Below, in pieces: positions 1 to 8,762 of a DNA stretch of 64,000 nucleotides (position 1 is the first letter of the stretch; every line of letters begins with the position of its first letter). Where the stretch lies: the NCBI GenBank assembly GCA_023460235.1, contig JAEWRE010000068.1, positions 32,279 through 96,278 of the forward strand, given 5' to 3'. The DNA is from Bacillota bacterium (GTDB lineage Bacteria > Bacillota > Clostridia > TANB77 > CAG-465). Made by a program: the position numbers and the translations under genes. Below the pieces are notes generated by a model, which ran no database searches, was not told where the DNA came from, and worked only from the letters and a program-made list of their open reading frames with translations.

Positions 1-8
1 ATATTACT

Positions 9-1511
9 TTGAGAAAAGCAAAATTATTTTTTATAAATGCAGCCATTCTTACTGCAACAGCACTAATAATTAGAACTATTGCAATTTCGTTTAATGTATA
101 TATTTCTAATAAGATAGGTCCTGAAGGAATAGGAATCTTTCAATTAATATTATCTGTATACTTATTTGCAATAACCGTTGCAAGCTCAGGAATAAACATA
201 GCAACTACAAGACTTGTAACAGAAGAGCTTTCAAAATCATCAATATCTGGTGCAAAGAAGGTTGTAAAGCAATGTATCTCCTACTCCCTACTATTTTCAT
301 TAATTGCAAGTTCTATATTACTTTTAACAGCTGATTTTATTGCTAATGATTGTATGGGTGGTAAAATCTCACCTAAACCTTTATACTTTATCGCTATTGG
401 TCTACCATGCATTTCTATGTCTGCTGCAATTAATGGCTATTTTTCTGCCTTAAGAAAAGTATATAAAACAGCTTCTTCTCAAATTTTTGAACAAACCGTA
501 AAAGTTATTGCAACTATGTATCTACTTTCACTATTTCTACCAAGTGGCATAGAATATGCATGTATTGCCCTTGTTATTGGAGATGTAATATCAGAAATTG
601 CTTCTTTTTCATTTATATTTTTGTTATATAAATTAGAAAATAGAAGAACGAAGAATTTGGGCAAAAGTGAAAATTCATATAAAAAAGAAATATTCAAAAT
701 TGCTATTCCAATAGCACTTACATCATATCTTAGATCTGGTTTATCAACTGTAAAACAGCTACTAATACCACTTAGACTTGAAAAGTCTGGTATGACTTCT
801 AGTACATCTCTTGCACAGTACGGTATTATAACAGGAATGGTACTTCCAATAATAGTATTTCCTAGTGTACTTATAAACTCATTTAGTAATTTACTTATTC
901 CAGAATTCTCATATTATTATGCAGAAAAAAACTATAAACAAATTAATAGAATTTCAACTAGAATATTTAAAACTACACTTATATTTTCAATATGTGTATT
1001 TGGCATATTTTTTACATTTTCAGATAGTTTGAGCTATCAGATATATAATTCATATGATACTTCAAAATATATAATGATTATAGCACCTCTTGTAATACTT
1101 ATGTATATAGATACTATAGTAGATAGCATGCTAAAAGGTCTAAATCAACAAGTTGCGGTTATGAAGTGCAATATTCTTGATTTATTTGTTAGTATATTTT
1201 TTATATACTTTTTACTCCCTATATTTGGTGTAAATGGATATATTATTGTTTTATATATAAGTGAAGTATTAAATACAACTATAAGCATCAATCAATTAAT
1301 AAAAATTTCAAAATCAAAAATTAACTATATTTATTGGATTATTATTCCAATATCTGGTGCACTTCTTTGCAGATATATAATTAAATTACTAAATTTAAAC
1401 ATTAACACTTCAGTATTATCATTAACATTTAGTATTGTAATATATATAGGAATATATATAGGTTATTTATTTTTTACCTCTGCAATGAGTAAAAAGGATT
1501 TAAAAATCTAA
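9..1511 (+). CDS. spoVB: SpoVB-like polysaccharide/lipid flippase
   Basis: Integral membrane protein of about 500 residues with roughly 14 hydrophobic segments and the opening typical of stage V sporulation protein B and the MATE/MOP flippase family (Asn-Lys-Ile-Gly-Pro-Glu-Gly-Ile-Gly after the first helix). Family members are thought to flip lipid-linked precursors for spore cortex or cell-wall polysaccharide. The start used is a TTG only nine bases into the window; the frame stays open to the edge, so a few upstream residues or a better start cannot be excluded, but the length matches complete family members. The family is clear; assignment to SpoVB rather than a paralogue is inference. 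Confidence 0.85.
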   Translation: MRKAKLFFINAAILTATALIIRTIAISFNVYISNKIGPEGIGIFQLILSVYLFAITVASSGINIATTRLVTEELSKSSISGAKKVVKQCISYSLLFSLIASSILLLTADFIANDCMGGKISPKPLYFIAIGLPCISMSAAINGYFSALRKVYKTASSQIFEQTVKVIATMYLLSLFLPSGIEYACIALVIGDVISEIASFSFIFLLYKLENRRTKNLGKSENSYKKEIFKIAIPIALTSYLRSGLSTVKQLLIPLRLEKSGMTSSTSLAQYGIITGMVLPIIVFPSVLINSFSNLLIPEFSYYYAEKNYKQINRISTRIFKTTLIFSICVFGIFFTFSDSLSYQIYNSYDTSKYIMIIAPLVILMYIDTIVDSMLKGLNQQVAVMKCNILDLFVSIFFIYFLLPIFGVNGYIIVLYISEVLNTTISINQLIKISKSKINYIYWIIIPISGALLCRYIIKLLNLNINTSVLSLTFSIVIYIGIYIGYLFFTSAMSKKDLKI

Positions 1512-1618
1512 ATTTTAAAACAAAATTATGTAAAGTAGTTTACTTTTCATTTTTGTTGTGTTAAAATAAGTTTATGTGATTGTAACTGCAGACTAACTAT
1601 ATAATATAGGAGGTGCCT

Positions 1619-1801
1619 ATGAAAAGTAAAAATCCAAGCACAACAGCACAAAAATGTATTTTGTTTGATAAGCTTGAAAAGCTTAAAGAACAGCAAAAAA
1701 TAGACCCAAATCCCATCAGAGCACAACAGATTCAGAAGACTGAGGAACAACTTAGAAAGATTTCAGCTAAAGAAACTGAAAAATCATCTAGGAAATTCTA
1801 A
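1619..1801 (+). CDS. Small charged hypothetical protein (60 aa)
   Basis: Short, Lys/Gln/Glu-rich protein predicted to be mostly helical and soluble (a LEKLKEQQK-type stretch in the middle). I do not recognise a family. The start is the ATG at 1619, because an AGGAGG ribosome binding site lies at 1608-1613, five bases upstream; an in-frame GTG at 1613 overlaps that site and is unlikely. It follows spoVB on the same strand after about 100 bases and is closed by the long hairpin at 1819-1860. The strong RBS and clean boundaries argue for a real gene. Confidence 0.6.
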   Translation: MKSKNPSTTAQKCILFDKLEKLKEQQKIDPNPIRAQQIQKTEEQLRKISAKETEKSSRKF

Positions 1802-1818
1802 TACTTAAAAAACAAAAA

Positions 1819-1860
1819 CACATAATAAGGTGAACTAAATATAGTTCACCTTATTATGTG
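1819..1860. terminator. Bidirectional terminator hairpin
   Basis: Perfect 19-bp inverted repeat (1819-1837 with 1842-1860) around a 4-base loop, between the convergent small gene (+) and the ABC exporter operon (-). On the minus strand the stem is followed by a U-rich run, so it should end the exporter transcript; on the plus strand it sits just after the small gene. Confidence 0.85.
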
Positions 1861-1864
1861 TAAT

Positions 1865-3028
1865 TTATGTATTATTTTTTCTCTGTTTAGTTATAATTAA
1901 TCCAATAAGTAAAATTGCAATCGTAAATCCTATCATGATTAAACTATTATATATTAATGAACTTATATTTTCAGAAGTTAAACTAGTAATTGTAGATATA
2001 AGATCTGTAGACTTTATATACCAAAATGTTGGAGTAAAACTTCCTACAAATTTGACACTATCACCAAGTAATTCTTGAGGTACAAATGCACCACTTAAGA
2101 AACTAAATGAAAGTGCAAGAGTATTTACTATACCACTTAATGCAGAAGCACCTTTTGTTACATTTCCTACTAAGTATGCAAGTGAAACACAAAATATTGA
2201 ATATATAAACAAATTTATTAAGTATAAAAGTCCATTTATATTAAAGAACTCATTACTGTAAAGTATTGCAGACATTAAACCTAATAAAGTGAATATTACA
2301 ATGTCACAAAGTATTAAAGCTATTATAACCTGAAAGTTTATTTTTATTTTTGGTATTGGCGAACAAATCGTCCTATTTCTTACTTCCTCTTTATTAAACT
2401 TCATTATAAAAGATGAAATTGAATATAAAATTATAGCAGTTATAATATATGCAGCTGTAGTAAAGTAATAATATACTGTTGGTTTATGATTTTCATTAGA
2501 ATTATTGCTAATTATATCTACATTTACATTACTAGTTTTGGTACTCTCTGCTATATCATTAAAACTTATTTTATCAATATCAATAAATTTGCTATATAAT
2601 GATACACTATTTAAGAAACTATTCAATTTCATTTCTACATATTTACTTGAGTTTGAGTCTGGTACAGATGTTTGACCAATCTTGACATCCTTCCCTTTTA
2701 GAAAATTATCACTAAATCCTTTAGGTATAATAACTACATATTCTACTTCTCTAAAGAAAAGTGCATCTTGAATAGCTTCTGTATTATTATCTACATCTAT
2801 TACTTCATTTCCATCTTTTAAGACATTAAATATTGCTTTTGTTAATTCGGTATCTTTATCATTATTTATAAATGCTACTTTCACTTGACTCATTTCAAAT
2901 CCAGTAACATCATTTTCAGAATAACTAAAAGTCATTACAATAGCTATTAAAACGAATATTCCAAGATAAATCATAGCACCAGCAGAATTTCTTTTTATTA
3001 TTTTTAGAAATGTTTTATATACTTGCAT
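1865..3028 (-). CDS. ABC-2 type exporter permease
   Basis: About 387 residues. One N-terminal membrane helix, a large extracytoplasmic region (about residues 40-190) starting with the AFINNDKD-type strand seen in YhgE/ABC-2 permeases, then five or six helices, with an L-x-x-P-x-F-W-Y segment near the end. It is the second permease of a three-gene exporter: its start overlaps the end of the upstream permease by 14 bases, and GGAGG stands 8 bases before its ATG. It probably forms a heterodimer with that permease and is driven by the ATPase at 4180-5115. Substrate unknown; peptide, antibiotic or lipid export is typical for the type. Confidence 0.85.
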   Translation of the reverse strand: MQVYKTFLKIIKRNSAGAMIYLGIFVLIAIVMTFSYSENDVTGFEMSQVKVAFINNDKDTELTKAIFNVLKDGNEVIDVDNNTEAIQDALFFREVEYVVIIPKGFSDNFLKGKDVKIGQTSVPDSNSSKYVEMKLNSFLNSVSLYSKFIDIDKISFNDIAESTKTSNVNVDIISNNSNENHKPTVYYYFTTAAYIITAIILYSISSFIMKFNKEEVRNRTICSPIPKIKINFQVIIALILCDIVIFTLLGLMSAILYSNEFFNINGLLYLINLFIYSIFCVSLAYLVGNVTKGASALSGIVNTLALSFSFLSGAFVPQELLGDSVKFVGSFTPTFWYIKSTDLISTITSLTSENISSLIYNSLIMIGFTIAILLIGLIITKQRKNNT

Positions 3029-4166
3029 ATTTTTGCCTCCTTATCTTAGCAAAAGTAGCAAAAATTAATACTAAACTAATGCATGAAAGTGAAATTAGAT
3101 TTATAATTAAACGTTCCTTACTTTCATAGTAATATAATGTATATAATGAATCTGTTATAATTCTTACTGGGTTTATATACTTAAGTACTGGAACATATAC
3201 ATCCATATAATATTTCATGTTTACATTCATCATACCAGATAACATACAAAGTAACATTGTAAAGCTAACTGATACTGTTGTCTTGAATGCTTCACTTTTT
3301 GTTGTAATTGCACTAAGGAAAGCACCAAAGAATATACCACAAATAGATCCAAGTAAACTTATAATTAAAATATACGGTATATCTCCTCCAAAATTTATTT
3401 TTAAAGCATATATCATATATGCAAATAATATAGCTAAATTAATCATCTGTATCGTTATTGAAGCTAAAATTGCAACTAAAAAGCTAAAAAATTTATTTAC
3501 AGGGCTTATTGCTAATCTACAAGCTATTGTTGAAAGGTTTGCTTGTGTAGAATTTACTACATTGACTCCTAAAAAACATGCATACATACATGACATTCCA
3601 ATTATTGTATAAAAATAAATAATTGTTGTATCCGGAAAAGATTTTGAATGCGAAACATCTTCTACAAATTCTTTACTATTGTTCACATCATTTAATAAAC
3701 CCTCTGCTAAAGCCTTAGGATTTTTACTAATTATATTGGTTACATCATTAGTCTTCTTTTGAAATTCATCTAACATAAATTTAACTACAGTTTGTTTATA
3801 TCCATTTTCTTTTATATTAAAATTTATATCGTTATTTCCTAATTCAATATAACCTATTATTTCATTATTTTCTATTTTAGTTTCAAGTTCTTCTTTGTTA
3901 CTATCATAAGTTACATTTAATATACCATCTTCATTTTTACTTTTATCTAGTGAATTTATAAATTCTTTAAAATAAGAATTATTTTCATAAATACTATTAT
4001 CTACTATTGCAATATCTATCGTTTCAAAACTTTCACCTTTTAAGAGATTCGAAAATGCAAATTTAAATAATGTAGTTAAAATTATTGGAAACATTATTAG
4101 CCAAAATATCATTTCTTTACTTCTTATACAACATTTAAAATTATATTTAAATAAATGCCAAAACAT
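3015..4166 (-). CDS. ABC-2 type exporter permease
   Basis: About 383 residues with the same plan as its downstream neighbour: an N-terminal helix after a short cytoplasmic Arg/Lys segment, a large extracytoplasmic loop (about 45-180), then a block of helices. It overlaps the downstream permease by 14 bases and lies 13 bases after the ATPase gene, so the three form one operon. GGAG precedes the ATG. Together the two permeases would make the membrane channel of the exporter. Family assignment is firm from topology and context; cargo is not visible. Confidence 0.85.
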   Translation of the reverse strand: MFWHLFKYNFKCCIRSKEMIFWLIMFPIILTTLFKFAFSNLLKGESFETIDIAIVDNSIYENNSYFKEFINSLDKSKNEDGILNVTYDSNKEELETKIENNEIIGYIELGNNDINFNIKENGYKQTVVKFMLDEFQKKTNDVTNIISKNPKALAEGLLNDVNNSKEFVEDVSHSKSFPDTTIIYFYTIIGMSCMYACFLGVNVVNSTQANLSTIACRLAISPVNKFFSFLVAILASITIQMINLAILFAYMIYALKINFGGDIPYILIISLLGSICGIFFGAFLSAITTKSEAFKTTVSVSFTMLLCMLSGMMNVNMKYYMDVYVPVLKYINPVRIITDSLYTLYYYESKERLIINLISLSCISLVLIFATFAKIRRQKYASI

Positions 4167-4179
4167 AATTTTCTCCTCT

Positions 4180-5115
4180 CTAATTATCTCTTAATTCTTT
4201 TCCAGTTATCTCCAAGAATACATCATTTAATGTTGGTTGTTCAGAATGAATCTTACTTGGTGTAATGTTTCTTGTTTTTAGAAAATCAAGAATTATTTCT
4301 AAATTATTAAGTTCATCAGTACATTTTATAAATAGTGTATTTTCTTTATACTCTACCATAATAACATTGTATAAGCTATGAATTTCACTTAATACTTTAT
4401 CGTCCAAATCTTCAATATACATGGAAATTCTATCACCTTGTTTTATCATAGATTTAATTTGATCTTTTGTACCATATGCAATTACCTTGCCGCTATCCAT
4501 TATCGCAATTTTATCACATAAAAATTCTATTTCATCCATATAGTGAGATGTGTATAATATTGTAGCACCTTGTTCATTTAATTTTTTAATTCCTTCTAGT
4601 ATATTATTTCTACTTTGTGGATCAACAGCTACTGTTGGTTCATCAAGGATTATTAACTTTGGTTTATGTGCTATTCCACAAGCAATATTTAATCTTCTAA
4701 GTAATCCACCACTAAGTTTTTTAGGATAAAATTTCTTAAAATCATTAAGTGAAACAAAATCTATTGCTTCTTTTACATACTGATTTTTTTTATCCTTATC
4801 CTTTATATATAGTCCACAGAAATAGTCAATGTTTTCCTCTACTGTGAGTTCATCGAATACTGCTACGTTTTGAAAAACAACACCAATATCTTTTTTTATA
4901 TCATAAGCTACTGGACTCATATTCTTTCCAAATATTTTTATACTTCCCTTATCATATTTTAAAAGTGACAATATGCAATTGATTGCAGTTGTCTTGCCAG
5001 AACCATTTGGCCCTAAAAGTCCAAACACTTCTCCCTCATTCACTTCTAAATTTAAATGATCAAGCGCAATAAGTTCTTTATATCTTTTTACTAAATTTTC
5101 AACTTGAATAACCAT
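4180..5115 (-). CDS. ABC transporter ATP-binding protein
   Basis: ATPase of the exporter. It shows Walker A (GPNGSGKTT), a signature LSGGLLRR (Leu where most members have Gln), Walker B (LIILDEPT), a D-loop Asp and the H-loop YTSHYMDE, followed by a C-terminal extension of about 90 residues common to DrrA/CcmA-type exporters. The start chosen is the ATG at 5115, five bases from GGAGG (5121-5125); a TTG four codons further up overlaps that RBS. It is the first gene of the operon and is divergent from the two-component system at 5275-7006, which is a likely regulator of it. Confidence 0.92.
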   Translation of the reverse strand: MVIQVENLVKRYKELIALDHLNLEVNEGEVFGLLGPNGSGKTTAINCILSLLKYDKGSIKIFGKNMSPVAYDIKKDIGVVFQNVAVFDELTVEENIDYFCGLYIKDKDKKNQYVKEAIDFVSLNDFKKFYPKKLSGGLLRRLNIACGIAHKPKLIILDEPTVAVDPQSRNNILEGIKKLNEQGATILYTSHYMDEIEFLCDKIAIMDSGKVIAYGTKDQIKSMIKQGDRISMYIEDLDDKVLSEIHSLYNVIMVEYKENTLFIKCTDELNNLEIILDFLKTRNITPSKIHSEQPTLNDVFLEITGKELRDN

Positions 5116-5174
5116 AAATACCTCCAATTTATATTTATAATTATATTAGATTTGCAGTCGATATAAAAGTGAAA

Positions 5175-5209
5175 TTTGTAATATTTTGTAATGACATTTG
5201 TAATATTTT
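5175..5209. promoter_or_regulatory. Direct-repeat candidate operator between exporter and two-component genes
   Basis: TTTGTAATATTTT occurs twice (5175-5187 and 5197-5209), start-to-start 22 bp, about two helical turns, in the divergent intergenic region. A TATAAT follows at 5243-5248 in front of the kinase gene. Placement and spacing suit a dimeric regulator such as the NarL/LuxR-type response regulator encoded next door. The binding role is inference. Confidence 0.45.
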
Positions 5210-5274
5210 AGTATTTATACTTTAAAAGTAAGTGACCACATGATATAATACTCCTAAAAATGGAGGTGATCTGT

Positions 5275-6378
5275 TTGAGAAGAATATATGATAAGATATT
5301 AATATTTTCTATATGTTCTATTATATATCTATTTGAAGGAATAACCTTTTATAGTGTAATACCAATTTTAATAGTTTTTATAGTTTCATCATTTATTGAA
5401 TATATAAATAACGTAACTAAGAATTTTGTTATAAACAACATATGCTTAATATCTATGTTTGTCCTTTCTCTATATTATAGTGATATATCATATTTCATAC
5501 CAATATTTATATATGACATATCAAATAATTACTTTAAAATAGCATATACAATTCCAGCTATTTTAAATGAAATTATAAAAAATAATATATCTTACAGATC
5601 ATTAATTTTTATACTTTTTATTTGTATACTATCCGAATACTTAAGAAAATTAACAAATAGAATTGACACACTAGAAGATGAATACATTATTCAAAGAGAT
5701 ACAAACAAAGAATATGAAATTGAACTAAAAAACAAAAATAAAGAGTTAATATATAGTCAAAATGATAAAATACTATCTGCAACTTTAGATGAAAGAAATA
5801 GAATTGCACGTGATATACATGATAATGTTGGTCATATTTTATCTAGTTCACTACTTCAAATAGGTGCAATGGTAGTTGCTGAAAAAGATGAAGAAAAAAA
5901 AGAAAAACTAAAAGTATTAAAATCGACTTTAGATAATGGTATGAATAACATTAGAGACAGTATACACAATATATATAACGATTCTATAGATTTAAAATTA
6001 GAAATAGAAAAAATTATTGATGAATTTAACTCAATTGATATACAATTAAAATACTACATTAACGGAAATACCTTATCAAATGAATTAAAAACTACATTTA
6101 TATATATAATTAAAGAAGCTATAACAAATACTGTAAAACATTCAAATGCAAGTGTAATCAATATTACTTTAATTGAACATCCAGCAATGTATAAAATACT
6201 AATACATGATAACGGCAATACTACAAATAAATATACATTTGATGATATAGTACCAAAAGGCATTGGTTTAAATAGCATAACAACAAGAGTAAAACTTCTT
6301 AATGGGGTTATAGATATACAAAATAGTGATGGGTTTAAAATTTGGGTAACGATACCAAATACAAAAGAAAGGAAATAA
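5275..6378 (+). CDS. NarL/DesK-type sensor histidine kinase
   Basis: About 367 residues. The first 130 or so are hydrophobic with several membrane helices and almost no extracellular loop, as in intramembrane-sensing kinases. A coiled-coil linker follows, then a HisKA_3 dimerisation domain with the phospho-acceptor in RIARDIHDNVGH, then a HATPase_c domain (KEAITNTVKHSNA; GIGLNSITTR). The start is the TTG at 5275, eight bases after GGAGG (5262-5266); an ATG at 5260 lies inside the RBS itself. The response regulator follows after 4 bases. Diverges from the ABC exporter, as in LiaRS/BceRS-like envelope-stress modules. Confidence 0.9.
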   Translation: MRRIYDKILIFSICSIIYLFEGITFYSVIPILIVFIVSSFIEYINNVTKNFVINNICLISMFVLSLYYSDISYFIPIFIYDISNNYFKIAYTIPAILNEIIKNNISYRSLIFILFICILSEYLRKLTNRIDTLEDEYIIQRDTNKEYEIELKNKNKELIYSQNDKILSATLDERNRIARDIHDNVGHILSSSLLQIGAMVVAEKDEEKKEKLKVLKSTLDNGMNNIRDSIHNIYNDSIDLKLEIEKIIDEFNSIDIQLKYYINGNTLSNELKTTFIYIIKEAITNTVKHSNASVINITLIEHPAMYKILIHDNGNTTNKYTFDDIVPKGIGLNSITTRVKLLNGVIDIQNSDGFKIWVTIPNTKERK

Positions 6379-6382
6379 AATT

Positions 6383-7006
6383 ATGAATATAGTTATAGTT
6401 GATGATGATATATTAGTATGTAATTCATTGAAGACTATTGTAACATCTGGAAATATAGATGTTATGGGAATAGGACATTCATATGATGATGCTATAAGTT
6501 TATACAATAAATACAAACCTGATATATTACTTATGGATATACGTATGGGAAATGATAAAACCGGTCTTGATGCTGCACAAGAAATATTAAATAATGATGC
6601 TAATGCAAAAATTTTATTTCTTACAACATTTCTTGATGATGAATATATATTAAAAGCAATTAGAATCGGTGCAAAAGGATATATTTTAAAACAAGACTTT
6701 GAAAATCTTATCCCTGCTCTAAATGCAGTCTATTGTAATCAAAGTGTATTTGGAAGTGATATAACAAAGAAAATACCTGAATTAGTGGTAAAATCAGCAA
6801 ATGTAAGTCATAAAGAATGTAATTTAGATAAAAAAGACATAGAAATAATAACTTTAATTGCTAAAGGGCTTTCAAATAAAGAAATTTCAGAAAAATTATT
6901 TCTAAGTGAAGGAACTATTAGAAATTATATTAGTTTAATTATGGAAAAACTAGCTTTAAAAAGTAGAACTCAACTTGTTATATATTACTACAACAATATA
7001 AAGTAA
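6383..7006 (+). CDS. NarL/LuxR-family response regulator
   Basis: 207 residues: receiver domain with acidic pair DDD near residue 8, phospho-Asp in LLMDIRMG, Thr in LFLTTF and Lys in YILKQD, then a C-terminal LuxR helix-turn-helix (GLSNKEISEKLFLSEGTIRN). Partner of the kinase that ends 4 bases upstream. A truncated, mutated copy of the last third of this gene lies at 7876-8029. Likely target is the divergent exporter operon through the repeats at 5175-5209 (inference). Confidence 0.92.
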   Translation: MNIVIVDDDILVCNSLKTIVTSGNIDVMGIGHSYDDAISLYNKYKPDILLMDIRMGNDKTGLDAAQEILNNDANAKILFLTTFLDDEYILKAIRIGAKGYILKQDFENLIPALNAVYCNQSVFGSDITKKIPELVVKSANVSHKECNLDKKDIEIITLIAKGLSNKEISEKLFLSEGTIRNYISLIMEKLALKSRTQLVIYYYNNIK

Positions 7007-7243
7007 AAAACTATCAGTAAAAAATATTTAAATTTACTTTAACAATTCATTGAATTATCTAAGTTTTACTTTCTTCATATTTGTCATCCTTTAAGGCTTA
7101 TAAATTACACTTATTATATTACATATCAATACTAAATTTAATAAATAAAATAAAAATTGTTAATATTAGTAAATTATTTTTAACAATATTTTAAATTTTA
7201 GAAATTTCAAATTAATGGTTATAATCTCACTAAACAGAATTTT

Positions 7244-7272
7244 AGAGAGCCTTGAATTAATACAAGACTCTC
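7244..7272 (-). terminator. Probable intrinsic terminator
   Basis: Inverted repeat GAGAG(C)CTTG / CAAG(A)CTCTC with one mismatch, between the plus-strand response regulator and the convergent membrane protein gene. The minus-strand U tract is short and interrupted, so efficiency is uncertain. Confidence 0.5.
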
Positions 7273-7285
7273 CCCTTTTACTTTT

Positions 7286-7774
7286 TTATTCTTCTTTTTT
7301 TTGTTTTTTGCTTTGTTTTTTGCTTATACACATTATTATAATTCCCATAACAACAAAAGAAAAAATAATATATCCCCCAACTATTAATTCATTCTTATAA
7401 CTTCTAGTTTCAGAATATAGTTCACTTACATCGCAATAATGATATACTTTTCTAATCTCATTACCAATAATTGTTGTATCATTCTTAATTTGAAGTGATA
7501 CATCAAATCTAAATTTTACAGATTCATCCAAAGATTCAAAATAATATTTACCCTGAGTATTAATTGTTACATAAGTTAGATCTTCCTTCTCAGAATAATA
7601 TATTGACATCATTGCATCTTTGGTATTTTTTTCAGACATAAACCGCCATTTTCCCTCAAGACATACTTTTTCTTCAGTACTAATCTCTTCCATGAGTATA
7701 ACGTCAGCATATGCCTTATAATTAGTAATAAGGATGCTAACAAAAATTGTAAATAATAAAAAAATCTTTTTCAT
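7286..7774 (-). CDS. Secreted, membrane-anchored hypothetical protein
   Basis: 162 residues. A signal peptide (Lys-Lys then hydrophobic stretch, probable cleavage after AYA near residue 23), an extracytoplasmic domain of about 100 residues with two Cys (in KVCLEG and YHYCDV), then one membrane helix and a very basic Lys/Gln tail: a type I single-pass topology. I do not recognise the family. It sits between the response regulator and the regulator's truncated copy, and uses at least one rare CGG Arg codon, which may hint at transfer or relaxed selection. Confidence 0.7.
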   Translation of the reverse strand: MKKIFLLFTIFVSILITNYKAYADVILMEEISTEEKVCLEGKWRFMSEKNTKDAMMSIYYSEKEDLTYVTINTQGKYYFESLDESVKFRFDVSLQIKNDTTIIGNEIRKVYHYCDVSELYSETRSYKNELIVGGYIIFSFVVMGIIIMCISKKQSKKQKKEE

Positions 7775-7875
7775 TTTATTTTTCCTCCATTATAAGAAAT
7801 AAAAAATATGTTAACTAATTACATTTTATCACATCTCATATTTTATGTCAAATACAATCTCAAATGTTACAGAAA

Positions 7876-8029
7876 ATGAAATATAGGAATTATTAAGTTA
7901 ATTGTTGAAGGATTTTCAAAAAAGAAATTTCCGAATTTTTTAGAAGAAGAAACTATAAGAAATTATATTAGTTTAATTATGGAAAAGCTAGCTTTGAAAA
8001 GTAGAACTCAACTTGTTATATATTACTAA
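7876..8029 (+). pseudogene. Truncated copy of the LuxR-type response regulator C-terminus
   Basis: Reading from about 7900 to the TAA at 8027-8029 gives ETIRNYISLIMEKLALKSR and onward to LVIYY, nearly identical to the end of the response regulator at 6383-7006; before that the match continues with several substitutions and a small deletion inside the recognition helix. No start codon, receiver domain or RBS is present. Similarity runs past the stop codon into the following non-coding bases, so this is a segmental duplication of the gene's 3' end and not a convergent domain. Confidence 0.85.
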
Positions 8030-8042
8030 ACAATATATAATA

Positions 8043-8088
8043 AAAAATGTCAGTAACTTATCAATTACGATAAGTTACTGACATTTTT
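8043..8088. terminator. Strong bidirectional terminator
   Basis: Perfect 20-bp stem (8043-8062 with 8069-8088, containing TGTCAGTAACTTATC) with a 6-base loop and a U-rich 3' side, placed just before the stop codon of the convergent minus-strand gene. Confidence 0.85.
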
Positions 8089-8091
8089 TAT

Positions 8092-8625
8092 TTACAATTT
8101 AACTTTTAATCTTATATAATCATACGCAGTCGACATAAATTCTGAATTTTTCGGTTTAAAAGTTATACCAATATCTTTAAAACCCTCCTCATTATTTATA
8201 AAAGCTGTCTCAATAGAATGTCTTATGGCTCTTTCAGCCCTGTTATTAGTTGTATTAAATTCTTTCGCCGTATCTTCGTACATAACATTAATTATAGAAT
8301 TACGGGCCTCATTTGACCAATTGTTATCAACAAGCATTTTAGAAAGAATCCACCGAATGTACCAATATCCTTTTACTCCATTTTTAAATCCAAGTTCTTT
8401 CATAAAATTATCAGTGATAAGTTCAGCAAAGTCATTAACATTTGACTCAGCTATTTCATATGGTGCAAATCCGAATTTATTATCTTCAAAATCAAAACCA
8501 TACGGCATAAGTCTTAATGTTTCCTCCGAAACCCAAAGCCCTATATCCCTCATTTTTACTTTTGCATTTTTCTTAGGAGTAATTTTTAAAAGATTCGTAC
8601 TTTCATTTTGTAAAACCTTCTCCAT
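8092..8625 (-). CDS. Spo0A C-terminal-domain-like protein without receiver
   Basis: 177 residues. The C-terminal half carries the Spo0A effector-domain signature: G-Y-W-Y-I-R around residue 87, then YEDTAKEFNTT and NRAERAIRHSIETAF, matching the helix-turn-helix of Spo0A (NTTPSRVERAIRHAIE). The N-terminal 70 residues are not a receiver domain; no phospho-Asp motif is visible. It is therefore a possible stand-alone DNA-binding protein that could compete at or share 0A boxes (inference). GGAGG precedes the ATG. The conserved Arg of the GYxYxR motif is encoded by CGG at 8353-8355. Confidence 0.75.
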   Translation of the reverse strand: MEKVLQNESTNLLKITPKKNAKVKMRDIGLWVSEETLRLMPYGFDFEDNKFGFAPYEIAESNVNDFAELITDNFMKELGFKNGVKGYWYIRWILSKMLVDNNWSNEARNSIINVMYEDTAKEFNTTNNRAERAIRHSIETAFINNEEGFKDIGITFKPKNSEFMSTAYDYIRLKVKL

Positions 8626-8762
8626 AGTATTTTTCCCTCCACTTAAACATTAGTTAATAAGTTAATGGTTACATTTATGGTTTGTTTATATCATTATAGC
8701 AAGTATATATCAATACTTTAGACATTATAAGTGGAGTTTCGACATTTTTTTCATACATTTTT

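Noticed and set aside
3217..3612. Plus-strand frame of 131 codons
   Set aside because: Antisense shadow of the ABC-2 permease gene, no RBS.
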